The notes: generated from the letters alone by a model not told the origin. A stretch of 64,000 nt of DNA from Clarkia xantiana subsp. parviflora (GCA_036873135.1 JAPTYO010000023.1:5963834-6027833), one strand, 5' to 3'; positions 10,921-22,880 are shown, numbered from the stretch's first letter. Program-made: numbers and translations.

Positions 10921-12295
10921 CTAATGACGGAGGGAACTCGTCGTCCCCTCTCCTACTGTGAAAGTCACCAAGTAGAGGGGCACAACACAAAAGATTGCCT
11001 CCTCACAAGGAGAGTACTAGAATTTATGCAAAGAGAAATTCAACGACATCACCGTCGTCATGCCCATGAAGGTCGAAGATGGGGAACCCTCCCAGACAAT
11101 GACATCTATATTTTGTCAGGAGGATTTGCGGCTGGAGGCGAATCGCGTGCTGATCGGGACGCTTACGCAGCCCAAGGTGCTTCCTCGCCAGGCACTCACA
11201 AGAGACCAAGGGGTTTAGAGCCAATGGCAATCACCTTCTCCACTGATAACTTGACCAAGGAGATACAGCCCCATGAAGAGGCCCTGGTGATCACAGCTCA
11301 GGTGAATAATTTTGAGGCAAAAAGAATACTTGTCGACGGAGGGAGTTCCGCCGACGTAATCACCTTCGAGGTCATCGCCTCAATGGGATACAAAAAGGAG
11401 GACCTCCAAGAGACGACTTCCCCACTAGTGGGATTTGCAGGAAGAACGACTTACCCTTTAGGAGCAATCCAGCTCCCTGTAATACTGGGCCAAAGATGGA
11501 AGGCCTTACGATTAAAGGTGTGTTTCGTGGTCGTCGACCAAATCAATGCGTACAACGTCATACTAGGGAGAACGAATCTCAACTCTAACTGCATCGTTCC
11601 CTCTACCGCCCATCAGGTCATGAGATTCCCTACTTGTCATGAAATGGGAGAGGTATGGGGCGACCAAAAGATTTCTCGACAATGTTACGTCAATCTCCTC
11701 AGAAGACGTAATCAAAGGAAAGCTCTGTCCATCGTCACAGATGAGGACCCTCGGGAGGAAGGCGGACGACCAGCTCCGATGGAAGAACTAAGGGAGGGCG
11801 CCATCGAAGGTGACGACAGAAAGGTCAAAATCGGGACCACTTTACCCCCAGAACTGGCGGAAATTATAATTTCCTTCCTTAAGGAGTATAAGGAATTATT
11901 CGCATGGGAGGCTAGCGACATGCCAGGGATAAGTCTCGACATCATCTCCCATGAACTAAGGATAGACCCAGCCGTAAAACCTATAGCCTAAAGAAGGAGA
12001 TCCATGGGAGCAAAGAAAAAGGCGGCAATATGCTAAGAGGTTGGAAAAATAATCGACACTGGTTTCGTGAAAGAAATACGATTCCAAACCTGGGTCGCTA
12101 ATCCAGTCTTGGTAAAGAAGTCTAATGGATGATGGAGAATGTGTGTAGATTTTTGAGATCTCAACAAGGCATGTCCTAAAGATTCCTATCCACTAACCTG
12201 GATCGATCAACTCGTCGACGCTACCTCAGGGCATGAGCTCTTAAGCTTCATGGATGCCTATTCAGGGTACAACCAAATACAAATGCATCCAGACG
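10921..12295 (+). pseudogene. gypsy-A gag end, protease and partial reverse transcriptase
   Basis: The reading frame opens at the TRIM edge with a zinc-knuckle-like YCESHQVEGHNTKDC (about 10956-11000). The retroviral-type protease follows, with ILVDGGSSADVI in place of the usual DTG/DSG; gypsy-C has the same DGGSS form. Conserved linker blocks are GDQKISRQCYVN, DEDPREEGGRPAPMEELRE and FAWEASDMPGISLD. Reverse transcriptase starts after PAVKPIA. It shows stops at 11989, near 12031, at about 12129 and at about 12154, but keeps FQTWVANPVL, DLNKACPKDSYPL and FMDAYSGYNQIQMHPDD. It ends abruptly at the junction with copia-B, so the catalytic box, RNase H and integrase are absent. Confidence 0.88.
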
Positions 12296-12901
12296 ATTGA
12301 AAATGCCTAGAATCCATGCCTAGAAATTTCGCATGATTGATTGTAAGCATGAATTGCAAGTCAACACCTAATATTTTCAAAACGTTTTTAAAACTGAAAA
12401 TACCAGTCGCCAATTATACATGATGAATGCGAAAGTTGCATGTTTAGACACGTATGCTAGAATGTTTATGAATGAAAGCATGTGGTAATTTACTGTAAGT
12501 AGAATTATGTATGCTAAGGAACATTTGACACATGACGCGTAAGCATGTTGTTTTGGTTTGTTCGAAGTTTATGCATGCGTAAATTATTGGATAATTTTAC
12601 AAAATCAAAAAGGGCCATGGGAAAGCCAAGATCGGGTATGCTTGTTTGAAAATTCCTGTTCCAATAATTTGCAAAATAATAACCGTTTTTCAAAAGACTG
12701 ATCTATTGGATTGAACACGACAATAGTGTGAACTCTTTCACAACACCCCATTCCCTCGGTTTACTTGCGGTCGGTTTGGTTTAGTGACTGAAGGATCACT
12801 ATTAGTCATATTCCATCTTAATAGATAATCCGATTTTTTGCAATTCTGTCAAAATGTTATAGTCTTCCTAACTTTGCATGATTGTCATTGTAATAGTTCT
12901 A

Positions 12902-13429
12902 ATGGCTCGATCAGATTGTTTTAAGAAAATATGCAAACTGAATGATATTAATTATGATGATTGGAAAATTAGTGTTGAATGTGACCTGATACCTGCGGGA
13001 GTCGAGGATCGTATCGATCCAAAAGGTCAACGTATACATACAAACGAGGGAGGGACACCTTACAGATACAATAATAACGACAAGTTATGGAGGGATCAAA
13101 GAGCTCGAAAAATAATATGCTCGCATCTGACATCTGAAACGGAGGAAATGACTATTCAAAAGAGCGCATTGCATCTTTGGTGCACCTTACACCTTCGTTA
13201 CGGAAAGGGAAAGGCAGCCGAAGCAAGAGAATTAATGGCCGCATACCATGAAATTCTATGCAAGGAGAATGGGATAAAAACCGTTCTCGACGCCAATGAA
13301 TGGGCAGGAATTCAGAAAGTAATAGAGATGTTTCCTCTTTCATGGTTTGCTGATGATAATGGACTTACACGTCTGATCACAGCAATCAAACATCCCGAAT
13401 TGTCTGATGCCAGGTTTGCTGGACTTTAG
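12902..13429 (+). CDS. copia-B gag-like ORF (176 codons)
   Basis: The ATG at 12902 (MARSDCFKKICKLNDINYDD) starts a reading frame without internal stops. It aligns with the copia-F gag at 52459-53091: shared blocks are ALHLWC, YGKGKAAEARELM, EMFPLSWFADDNGLTRLIT and the end near FAGL. Gag would form the particle shell. The ORF is short for copia gag and lacks a zinc knuckle. I prefer this ATG over the in-frame one at 12878 because it sits at the position of the copia-F start. With no 5' LTR here, expression is doubtful. Confidence 0.7.
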   Translation: MARSDCFKKICKLNDINYDDWKISVECDLIPAGVEDRIDPKGQRIHTNEGGTPYRYNNNDKLWRDQRARKIICSHLTSETEEMTIQKSALHLWCTLHLRYGKGKAAEARELMAAYHEILCKENGIKTVLDANEWAGIQKVIEMFPLSWFADDNGLTRLITAIKHPELSDARFAGL

Positions 13430-14720
13430 AATTGCTTGGATAAACCCAACAATAAAAGGTCTAAACGATAATCCGATGCGACAACCACTGTTGATTTATG
13501 TACTGTAAAAGGTACACCTCGTTTACCACAATACATAAAACGGTGAAACGTTTTATCTGATGCACAAACATCTGACATAATTCAGTTTTGAATTTATTTT
13601 CAGATGGGTTGCTCAAACGTGGTTATAGACTACCTACCTTATATAACTATCTTTGTCGTGGCTGCAGTTATTGATCCGGAAACTTTGTCATTATTTTTGT
13701 TAAGAATCCTCATTTACCCATTTATATGTTTAAATTTAGTTAATAATGATTCATAATTATTGAATAAAGTAGTAACCATTCAGTTCATGAATTGGCCTAC
13801 TTATCAAAATTAATCGACCCGGTTAAACGGGATCGACCCGGAATGAATAACTAAAACATAAAATTCATCAGTAAGATGATTGGATTAAATCAAAACACTT
13901 ACCTCTTAATCGTGAATAACGAACCATCATTTTAATACATCCATTGATTGCATAAAGTCGTAAAACGAACTGACCGTTAATTCCATCCTTATTTATTATT
14001 ATTCCATTTAAATCGATTTTTTACATAATAATTAAGAATGTTCAAAACCGATCAAATTAAATTTGAAAATAAAACGATTTAAACAACGGGATAAAACTGG
14101 ATTTATGTGCCATACACGCGTGTACCTCGAAAGACGGAACACATCGTTTTAAAGAACAAATTTAATAATGAAGTGTATTAATAAATGAATGCTGATTTTT
14201 TTTTTTTTTCGTTTATGATTCCTTGGAAATAACTCATTGATGACTAGTATAGTCAAGATGTATGCTTTAATGCTACTAGGATTTAGTAGAACATCAACTA
14301 TAGCATTAAAGTGAAAGCTTAAATGCATAGCCCATGAGATGGATAAATCTCTGGATGAATTAATAAATGAAAGGAAGTAGTCAATAAAATGACTCTCCCA
14401 CAATAAGTCTTGAACGAAAAGTTTGGCTAAGCAATCATATTATTAAAATACTTCAAGAAACATAGTCTAAAATTACATTAAATTAGGATCTAACATTAAT
14501 TGTTCCTACGGGACAAAATTAAGTTGATTCATATTAATGTAAAACTATGTTCCAATAAAATCGGTTAGAGCGTTACCTTAAAAGCTAAGAAATGATACGG
14601 GTGAAACCTTATCATAAAGCAGCATTAATTTGCACATTAAACATGTATTTATCAAGAGTACGGTCTACTCTTAAAGAATACAAGTTTAAGATTAGCTTGG
14701 ATTAATGGTAACGTGGTCGA
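13430..14720 (+). other. copia-B central region without recognisable protease or integrase core
   Basis: About 1.3 kb of AT-rich sequence lies where copia-1 encodes protease and the integrase core. It is alignable in part with 41780-42960 in copia-E (for example GTACACCTCGTTT, the AAACGTTTTA block and the ATTATTGAATAAAGTA block). The corresponding interval in copia-F is 51310-52440. No ORF here looks like a domain. It is either an ancestral deletion with spacer or heavily decayed pol shared by descent. Confidence 0.65.
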
Positions 14721-16869
14721 ACATGACACATTATAGAAATTTGAGGATGGATTTCCAATACTTTGTGGAACGAAACGAAATAAAGTACCGATCAAATTAA
14801 AATGGGTAACGGAGATTCTCAGGTCCCACTTACTTTGAGTGGGAGATATGATATAGCATTAGTGAATGCATTAGTGAATGACATGGTAAATGACGATGGA
14901 AACGTCCTCATAATAAATCCAGTGGGAGGACTCACTCCCCCTCACATAAATGTTAATGCGAATCAAGTCGGACCTGATAATCATAATGTTGAACCATTGG
15001 ATGAAAATCCAATAGTCATCGCAACTGCCCATTATTCCTAGTGGGAGGAAACGACTAACTTGATTCCAGATCCTAGTGATCAAGGAATAAATCTGGGAGG
15101 TAAAATCCTGAGACCAAGAGGTCATTCTAAGAAAGTTGTAGACCAAAGTTATAGCACCGCCATTGTTCCCAGTGGGAGTAATGCTCCGAGAAGAAGCATT
15201 ATTCCGAGTGGGAGTAACGATCAGACTTAAGATGAGATTATCGAGCCTAGACTTAGTCTAAGGCAACGAACTTCTTTTAAGAAGTATCCCATCAAGTGAG
15301 ACATTCATTCACGAACCAGTGACGGTTCGACAAGCATTGGAAGAACCTCAAACGTTGGAATGGAGGAAAACAATGGAGGATGAAAATGCTTAAATTAGAA
15401 CATATTCGGTTTTGGTCTTCAGTTGATTTACCTGCTAACCACAGAGCTAGAAAGTGAAATTTTATAATTCACTACTGATGGAAAATTTGAGTGGTGCAAA
15501 ACTCGAACGATTGCGAAAGGATATACCCAAATTCACGGAGTGTACTTTGATGAAACATACTCACCAACTGTGCGTTACACCACAGTTAGGGCCATCCTTG
15601 CCCTTATTGCAAGCCTCGATCACGAGCCTGCATCAAATGGATGTTAAAGACCGCATTTCTCCATGGAAACCTGGAGGAAGATATCTATATGGAGCAGCCA
15701 GAAGGTTTTATTACTCCTAGCAAAGAACATAAAGTTTGCAAACTCCAAAGATCTATTTACGGTCTTAAACAATCGTCTCGGCAATGGTATCGCAGATTCC
15801 ACAAGGAAATCGTCAGAAACATATTTGTGAACCTTCACGAGGATCGCTGCGTTTACACCAAGACCTCCGGGTCTAAGTATGTCATCATAACCTTATACGT
15901 GGATGACATACTCATTGCTGCAAACGATGTGAGTTTCATGAACGAATCAAAGTCCTGGTTAGCATCAGCATTTGAGATGAAAGACATGGGAGATGCCACG
16001 TACATCTTAGGCATTAAAATTGCCCGAGATCGTGCCGCCCGAAGATTGTGTCTGTCTCAAGAATCGGATATCAACAAAGTGTTGAAAAGATTCAAAATGC
16101 TCAATGCCAAACCCGTGGATACACCGGTTGTGTTCAGGTGCGCGCTGTTAAAGCGTGATGGCCCGAAGGACCAGCAGGAGCGTGAACAGATGAAGAATGC
16201 AGAGTATCTAAGCATGGTAGGAAGTCTAATGTACGTCATACTATGTACTCGGCCGGACATCTGTTACGCTGTGGGCCTAGTAGCCAGATTCCAATCAGAT
16301 CCTGGCTATCAACATTTAAAAGCCGTAAAACGAATTATAAGATATCTGAAAGGTACTGCCGACTATGTTCTGTGCTATAAGGGCAGGCAAATCGAATTGA
16401 CTGGTTATAGTGACGCCGACCACAGTGGCGATCCGGACGATCGTAAGTCCACCACAGGGGGAGTTTTCCTCCTTACTGATGCTGCCATATCATGGGTAAG
16501 CAAGAAGCAATCATGTGTCGCGCTTTCCACTATGGAATCATAATTCGTTGCCCTTTCTAAAAACGCACAATAAACAGTCTGGCTGAAAAGGCTTTTTACT
16601 GCATTAATTGGCACTGACAAGAAGAGTGCTCCTGTGAAGGTATACTCCGACAGTCAGGCAGCCATTACAGCAGTTAAGAATCCAAAGTACCATAGTAGGA
16701 CCAAACACATTGATGTGAAATACAATTATGCCAAATTTGTTGTGGAAGACAATATAATCGCTTTAGAATACTTGTCTACAGACAATATGGTCGCAGACCC
16801 ATTAACTAAGCCATTACGTAGAGAAATTTTCGAAAAGCACGTAAAACTGCTTGGATTACGTTGGGCTTA
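14721..16869 (+). pseudogene. copia-B integrase tail, reverse transcriptase and RNase H (broken)
   Basis: The integrase tail starts at GTGGTCGAACATGACAC (14714 on). A linker with repeated PSGSN-type motifs follows at 14802-15240. RT is frameshifted before 15641, then runs openly: SIYGLKQSSRQWYRRFHKE, TLYVDDILIAANDVSF with the catalytic YVDD, MKDMGDATYILG, TRPDICYAVGL, YSDADHSGD and ALSTMES. Two TAA stops (16541-16543 and 16571-16573) break RNase H. VYSDSQAAI and NMVADPLTKPLRREIFEKH lead to the natural stop at 16868-16870. Confidence 0.9.
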
Positions 16870-16870
16870 A

Positions 16871-17560
16871 TAAGTGGCATGTATGAGTGATGGCATTTTG
16901 ACATTTGAAATGATATTTCAATTGAATAAAAGAATTGCAAATTGAGTATACGATCTATCGACGTCATACTTCTTCACGTTGAGCGTGTGATTGATCCCGG
17001 GTGTCTTATGAAGAGGCACCCAAAGTATCCTCTCGGACTCAGAACTTATACCTAAGGTCTAGCTCAATGTTCGCTTCCCGGCGTACGAGCGTAGAGCCAA
17101 AGAAAACGGCCAAGTGACCACGTCTTAGAAACCGGTTGAGTTAGACTAAGGGTATAAGCTATGGGGATGGTCATGTTCATCTATAATTCACCGACTGTTG
17201 TGTTCACAATGTGGCCGCCAACCGGATATTAGTAGAAGGTTGTGAACACTTGTACGGATGCCCTGGAGAAGTATTCCTATGTGGAAAAATGGGCATTTGG
17301 AGAATTATCAGTTGACCAAGGATACAGTGCGGTACATATTTTGTTTTTAACATGATTGATTTACGACAGGGAATCAACGTTCTACGCGCGCTACAATACT
17401 CCTAACATATGAGTAGCATGATGCCCGTCGTATCCGCCAGTCGCACGGCAAACCTCGTATGAACTATTCGGAGACGGAGACAATAACTGAAGATTGAAAT
17501 GTTGATGCTATTGGATGACAATACATTAACAGGCACACTCCCATTCCGGTGAGTGGGAGC
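16871..17560 (+). other. copia-B 3' untranslated region and polypurine tract
   Basis: About 690 bp without an ORF, matching the equivalent parts of copia-1 (1-1107) and copia-F (46008-47140), including the CACTCCCATTCCGG block. The last bases, GAGTGGGAGC, act as the purine-rich primer tract just before the LTR. Confidence 0.75.
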
Positions 17561-18156
17561 TGTTAGCATATGGTGACGTGGCGCCGTAATTGGTAGCCTG
17601 TTAATAAATGTGGTTACCTAAGATAATTAGGTGAATGTCACATTAGGGATAATTGGGCAAGACCTAATTCCCATGTGACAAAGGAGGCCAAAAATTGGGC
17701 CTCCCCCACCACATAAGTCGGCTGAAACCCTAGAAGGAAGGGGGAGGATTTTCTCCTCCCCCACTATATAGAGAGGTCTTGGGGTCACCTCCAAAACACA
17801 CCTTGATCACAACTCCTCCTAAGTTGTGATTTGAGAGAAATCATTTTCTCTCTATAGTGAGTTCGGCCGGCCCCATAAACACCACTATTGGTGTGCCAAA
17901 TTGCTTCCGAGCATTCAGTCCGAGGTTCTGTCCCCGTTGAAGAATCAATCAGAGGATTTGCTGTGGAGCTTATATCGCGTAAGACTTCTTCTCACGAAGA
18001 ACTTGTACGGGTTCCGACTGGAGGATCAGAACTCCCTCCACAACGTTCTTGGGCAGGAAAGCTATTGAGGTATGTGTACATTATTCTGCTGCGTAATTAG
18101 ATTACTTACAAGTACATGTTCAGCATTCCGTAGTATTACGTCCCCGTAATCCAACA
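17561..18156 (+). repeat. copia-B 3' LTR
   Basis: 596 bp, starting TGTTAGCATATGGTGACG and ending CCCCGTAATCCAACA. A TATATAG box is at about 17764. It is similar in length and sequence to the LTR of copia-F (45411-46007) and to the degraded copia-E LTR (39772-40367). Confidence 0.9.
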
Positions 18157-18469
18157 ATACTGACTCCCACGACTTCCGAAAGTCGCCTCTACAAAGGAGA
18201 TCAGTCATAATACTGACTCCTCGACTCCATATAGTCGGCGCCCATCCAGGAGATCAGTCATAATACTGACTCCCACGACTTCCGAAAGTCACCTCTACAA
18301 AGGAGATCAGTCATAATACTGACTCGTCGATTCTATAAAAGCCAAGGGCAAATAAGAGTCTAGGCTAAAAGAATAAAATGATGAAGTTCTTTTCTCATCA
18401 TTAAAGATACTCGACATAACCCCTTTCCCTTTATTTTAAAGACTAATGACTTATGTCTCGGGGACAAGT
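18157..18469 (+). repeat. 53-bp tandem repeats before gypsy-A 3' LTR
   Basis: Three full units plus a partial one begin ATACTGACTC and end GGAGATCAGTCATA (18157, 18210, 18263 and 18316). Units 1 and 3 are nearly identical and differ from unit 2, so the true period may be 106 bp. The array ends shortly before the purine tract GGGGACAAG (18461-18469). Tandem arrays in the 3' untranslated part are typical of Tat-type gypsy elements. Confidence 0.85.
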
Positions 18470-19282
18470 GTTGGATATGATTCGATGCAACCTTACAAGG
18501 GTCGACAACATTGAAGTCGGCACCCTCAAAAGTCAAATCAATGACTAGTCATATTTGAATTAGGAATAAAAAGACCAATATCGATACCAACATAAAAGGA
18601 AGTCGACAAGCATGGCGACTTCTGAAGAAGTGACGACATGCTGCTCACTTAAAGACTCTCCCTCTTAAGGAATAAGTCGAGTCGATAGCCAGGCACTAAG
18701 AAGAAACATTTCCTCTTAAGGAAGGGGCACCAGCTGGCAACCTACTCACCACCTTTTAGCATGGGAAGACTTTCCTTCTAAGGAAGGGGCACCAGATGGC
18801 GACATGGTTATCACCTAGTTGGAGAAACCTTCAACACTAAGGATTGATGAGGTGGCGACCTACTTGTCACCTACTAACATTTTACCGCCTCCCTCCAGCC
18901 AATCAAAGAAAGGCGGCCACCGCCACTGAGCAATCAATCACAAGCAAGCCACCTCCACTGAGCAGCCAATCAAAAGAAAGCTGTCACCACAGAGAAAGTC
19001 GGTACTTTCCCTTATAAATAGGGGAGCACTTTCATTACTTAGATGATCTTGAATCTTTGATATACTTTACAGTATTTTCTCTAAAATTCCATTACTGACT
19101 TAAGGTTCAGAGTGGAATCAGGGGCAAATCCCCAACCCCTTTTCATGTTCTCGTCTGCCAGACGCTTAAAAGGAGACTAATCACCCCTCGAGGTCGAGAA
19201 ATATACCAAGAAGAGCAAGTCGAAGGCGAAACCTCGAAGTCCATTACCAGAATCTTCAGGCCACGTCATTTTGATCCTAACA
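18470..19282 (+). repeat. gypsy-A 3' LTR
   Basis: 813 bp, starting TGTTGGATATGATTCG and ending TTTTGATCCTAACA. It pairs with 8421-9236, with many substitutions and small indels. The TATA box again lies between C-rich and G-rich arms (about 19008-19024). Confidence 0.9.
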
Positions 19283-20270
19283 CCTTGGAAATACCACCAC
19301 GTTGAGGCACAATCATCTTGAGAGTCACCGCTAGTTAGAGCTGCATACAACGTCCCTTGGAATACCACCAAGTTGAGACACAGTCGTCTTGAAGTCATCT
19401 CCAGTGACTGGTGCATACAACGTCCGTTGGAAATACCACCAAGTTGAGACACAATCATCTTGCAAGTCACCGCTAGTGACCGCTGCATACAACGTCCCTT
19501 GGAAATACCACTAAGTTAAGACACAATCATCTTGCAAGTCACCGCCAGTGACCGCTGCAAACAACGTCCTTTGGAAATACTATCATGTTGAGCCACAATC
19601 ATCTTTCAAGTCACCTTCAGTGACCGTTGTATACACGTTACCTTGAATAAACCAATTAACGGTTACAAAACGCACCAAACCTTTCAATTCGCGTCTTGCC
19701 ACAACGTCCAAGTGACGGCAAAAATATTGCAAGTCGTGTCATACGACCGCAGCCACAACGTAACATTGGAAAAACCAAGTAACGGTTACAAAACACACCA
19801 AATCTTGCAAGTCGCGTCTTACCACAACGTCCAAGTGACGACAAAAATATTGACAATCGCGCTATGCGACCACTACCACAATGTTACCTTGGAAAAAAAA
19901 GTAACGGTTACAAAACGCACCAAATCTTGCAAGTCACGTATTCCCATAACGTCCAAGTGACATCAAAAAAATTGTAAGTCGCGGCATGCGACCGCTGTCA
20001 CAACGTTACATTGGAAAAACAAAGTAACAGTTACAAAACACGCCAAACCTTGAAAATCGCGTCTTTCCACAACGTCCAAGTGATAGTAAAAATATTGCAA
20101 GTCGCGACATACAACCTCTGTTCTCGTCTCTTGGAAAAAAAAACCAAGTAGAGACACAATTACCTTGCAAGTCGCATCCCGCGACCGCTGCCTACACCAT
20201 GCCTTGGAAAAACAAATAATCATTGTAATTATCTTGCAAGTCACATCTCGCAACCGCTGCTCATGCTCTA
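19283..20270. repeat. Right part of the minisatellite
   Basis: From 19283 to about 19640 the period is about 71 bp (GCATACAACGTCCCTTGG at about 19343, 19413 and 19485). From about 19640 the period is about 122 bp, with added blocks TAACGGTTACAAAACGCACC and CACAACGTCCAAGTGA. Both forms share a GACCGCTGC core and CTTGCAAGTC. The array is continuous with 8181-8420 across gypsy-A. Reading frames across it are repeat artefacts. Confidence 0.85.
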
Positions 20271-20663
20271 TCGAAGGAAAATCAACTATCAAGCGAAATC
20301 TCATACCGCAAAGTTTGGTCCAAAACCAACTTAGCAATGAAAATGAACATCCCGAAAAACAGGATGGATACAACATTCAACTAAACAAGCTACGAGGACA
20401 TAACCTCACAAGCATAGCCCAAATCAAAGAGACAATCATAAAAACAAAGGTATGGGATAGTACTTATATTAGCAAACCATGATGTCTAAGCATATATGAC
20501 ATGTCTATCACAAAGCATAAAAGCTACGACGCATACGTCCAAGTAACAAAGGATAAAGCGCTTGACAAGAAAACATAGAGTATTTCGAAACCATAAGGAA
20601 AGCATAACATAAGAGATATGTACACAACATGAAAACACATCAACAATCAACCAGATGTCGCGC

Positions 20664-20683
20664 GGGGGGGGGGGGGGGGGGGG
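20664..20683. repeat. Homopolymer of 20 G
   Basis: A run of 20 G between CGC and TGGTCAC. Length is likely to be unstable or misread. Shorter G runs occur at about 21697-21716. Confidence 0.85.
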
Positions 20684-20699
20684 TGGTCACTACCGCCAT

Positions 20700-22880
20700 T
20701 TGGATCCGCAGCGCCGGTATCAACAATGTCAATAGAGGCGGAAGAAGATTCTGATCCATCTTCACTCTCTGAACTCACACTTTCCCCATAAGTGCCTTCA
20801 CATGACTTGTGGCGAACCCAGCAAAGTCACCAAGTTGTTCATACGGGAAGTCAGGAGTAAGGTTATATATCTTCTCCACGAGTTTCTTTCCAAGTCGAAC
20901 TGCATCGACTAACACTTATCCCCAGCAACAGTCTCGAAATCAGGAGACCTAAAAAATTCCTTCAACCTAACTCCTTCCCTCCCTTGTAGCGTTTTCAGCA
21001 ATGATATCCAAACAGCCTTTGTGGGCAATCTCTTCATTCTTCTTCTCTTGGTGAAGCCTTGCATTCTAGGCTTCAAGAGAGGATATGGGATCTCGAAGTT
21101 ACTCGGACGAGTCAAACCCTCGCACCTTCTCATCCAGGGTGCGCACCTTCTCCTTTGCTTTCACCAAGTCAAATTTGAGAGAAGTATGCTCGCCTTGGAG
21201 ACGCTCCCTCTCTTCCACCAAGTCAATCACAAAAGATGAAAGATTGGCGATATCAGCAACACCCTGAAACATGAAACAAATAACAAGCAAGGAATCAAAC
21301 ATATATGAAAAACAAGGGAAGCAATAAATCTCACGGGGGCATAGCAGGACAGAATTCCCTCAATCAAGTGATGCGCTTCCCCACGATTAGAAGGTGGAAG
21401 TCTCTAATCCCTTTGAGGCACAAACGTGTTCAAGACATGGACAAAAAACTTCGGTAGTCTTAAAAGTAGACCACCGATCAAAGTGACACCCTCCTTCTGA
21501 GAAGAACGGAACCCATTCAGCACCAACAACGTCACAATCAGGCGGACGAACCAAATCCTTGCGAGATAGTACAGGAATCCTCAACATACTTAGAAGGAGA
21601 AAACACGTGAATGAAATACGATGTACACAACAATCAAATAAAAACTAAGGGAACATACCTGCACGGTTCATCTCATCAATCGAGGATCAGACCCTCAAGG
21701 GGGGGGGCAGGGGGAATAGACGACACATCAAGATTAATAGTGGCCTTGTCGCTCGCTATGGGCATATTTCCTTCGTCTTTTGAAGGAACGGGAGGAATAC
21801 CAACCCCAAGAATAACCACATTCTCTTTATCGCGAGAAAGGACTTTCAGAGAACAATTAATAGAAGAAACCTTCCTTTTCTTCGAAGAAGTATTCGAGGT
21901 CCCAATCTCGAAATAATACTTCTTCATCTTTGGCTTGACCGAAGCCTTACTCGCCTCAACAAACCGCGAGGGCTCAAGGGGTGACTTACCTAACAAACAT
22001 AAGAAAGACAACATGAAGATGATCGCAGAAAAGGCATATAAGGAAAAACAACAACTCAAAGAGTATCATACTTGAAATTTCGACACCCTTCGCCACTTGG
22101 GAGGACTTAGGCCACTTTCGGAGTGCTAGGGGAAACTCTAGAAGATACATTCCTCTTATGAGCAACGACATCACTCCGACCAGGATCAGTCTCCTGCAGT
22201 CGGGAAGTTTTACAATGAGAACAACCTACAAGGAAGAGTAACGGAAAGAGTGAAAAGTAAGGAGATCAACGGCATACCAAATCATCAGAATGAGGAGTCA
22301 ATCGAATGCATGCCTCATAAAGACCTGACTCCTAATTCTGACGTATAAGTCGATAGGTACGAGCACTATGACTAGTATAGATAATCTTCATAGTCTCCTT
22401 GTCCGTCAAGGAAAACTCCGAGAAAAAAGGCTTATCATCCATAACTGTAGTATGACTGATCGACCAAGTAACATGGCGTTCATTGATGAAGAAATAACTA
22501 TCCCCCCAATGAACACTAGAACGATCAAAAGGAACGAAAAACAAAGTTTGGTGTTCCACTTGACTTCCCCTAAGCCTAAGTGAGAAAATCCACGGTCCTT
22601 CAATGGAGATAAGCGAACAACCAAGGAGGACATGACAGACGCACCTTGATGAAGAATTTGAAAGAAGCGACAGAAGAGTGTGAGGGAGTAGTCCCAAGAC
22701 TGTTGATGGCACAACACTCGAAAACCGACTCAAGCTCGAACACCCGAAGGAGGGAGATCGGTGGGAGAAATCTCATAATACCAAAAAATCTCGGCGAGAT
22801 CCTCACAATAAGAAAATCGTAAACCACCTCGCACATGGGCGGTATACACCGCCACCATCCCATTCGGGGGCAAAATTGCA
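20700..22880 (-). pseudogene. Decayed multi-exon gene, probable antisense extra ORF of a Tat-type gypsy element
   Basis: Read on the minus strand, an N-terminal block (about 22750-22875) gives PPNGMVAVYTAHVRGGLRF followed by LAEIFWYYEISPTDLPPSG. This looks like the plant 'putative gypsy type transposon' domain (PF04195), matched from memory. A frameshift or stop follows. Four intervals look like introns, with GTATG, GTATG, GTATG and GTGAG donors and TTGTAG, TTGTTAG, TTCTAAG and TTTCAG acceptors (right ends near 22277, 22070, 21660 and 21335). The exon at 21099-21270 encodes a coiled-coil-like LVEERERLQGEHTSLKFDLV. Tat elements often carry such an ORF antisense between pol and 3' LTR. The array on its left agrees with that, but I found no LTR for this older copy. 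Confidence 0.6.

Larger units (their letters stand above)
12296..18156 (+). mobile_element. copia-B: 5'-truncated Ty1/copia element
   Basis: Sequence similar to the copia-F leader begins directly at the break in gypsy-A reverse transcriptase. Gag, a shrunken central region, RT-RNase H, a 3' UTR and a 3' LTR ending at 18156 follow. There is no 5' LTR. Gypsy-A resumes at 18157 only in its 3' array, so a deletion removed both the start of copia-B and most of gypsy-A pol. Confidence 0.85.
8421..19282 (+). mobile_element. gypsy-A: old Ty3/gypsy element with two nested insertions
   Basis: Two similar LTRs (8421-9236 and 18470-19282) bracket a primer site, a shortened gag, gag end, protease and the start of reverse transcriptase. 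The rest of pol is missing. The flanks TCTTG (8416-8420) and CCTTG (19283-19287) look like a 5-bp target duplication with one mismatch. A TRIM sits in gag (9655-10915) and a truncated copia follows the RT fragment (12296-18156). The LTRs differ at many places, so insertion is much older than that of gypsy-C. Confidence 0.88.

Noticed and set aside
20164..20482. 105-codon ORF overlapping the end of the minisatellite
   Set aside because: Half is repeat-derived, and no family resemblance is seen.
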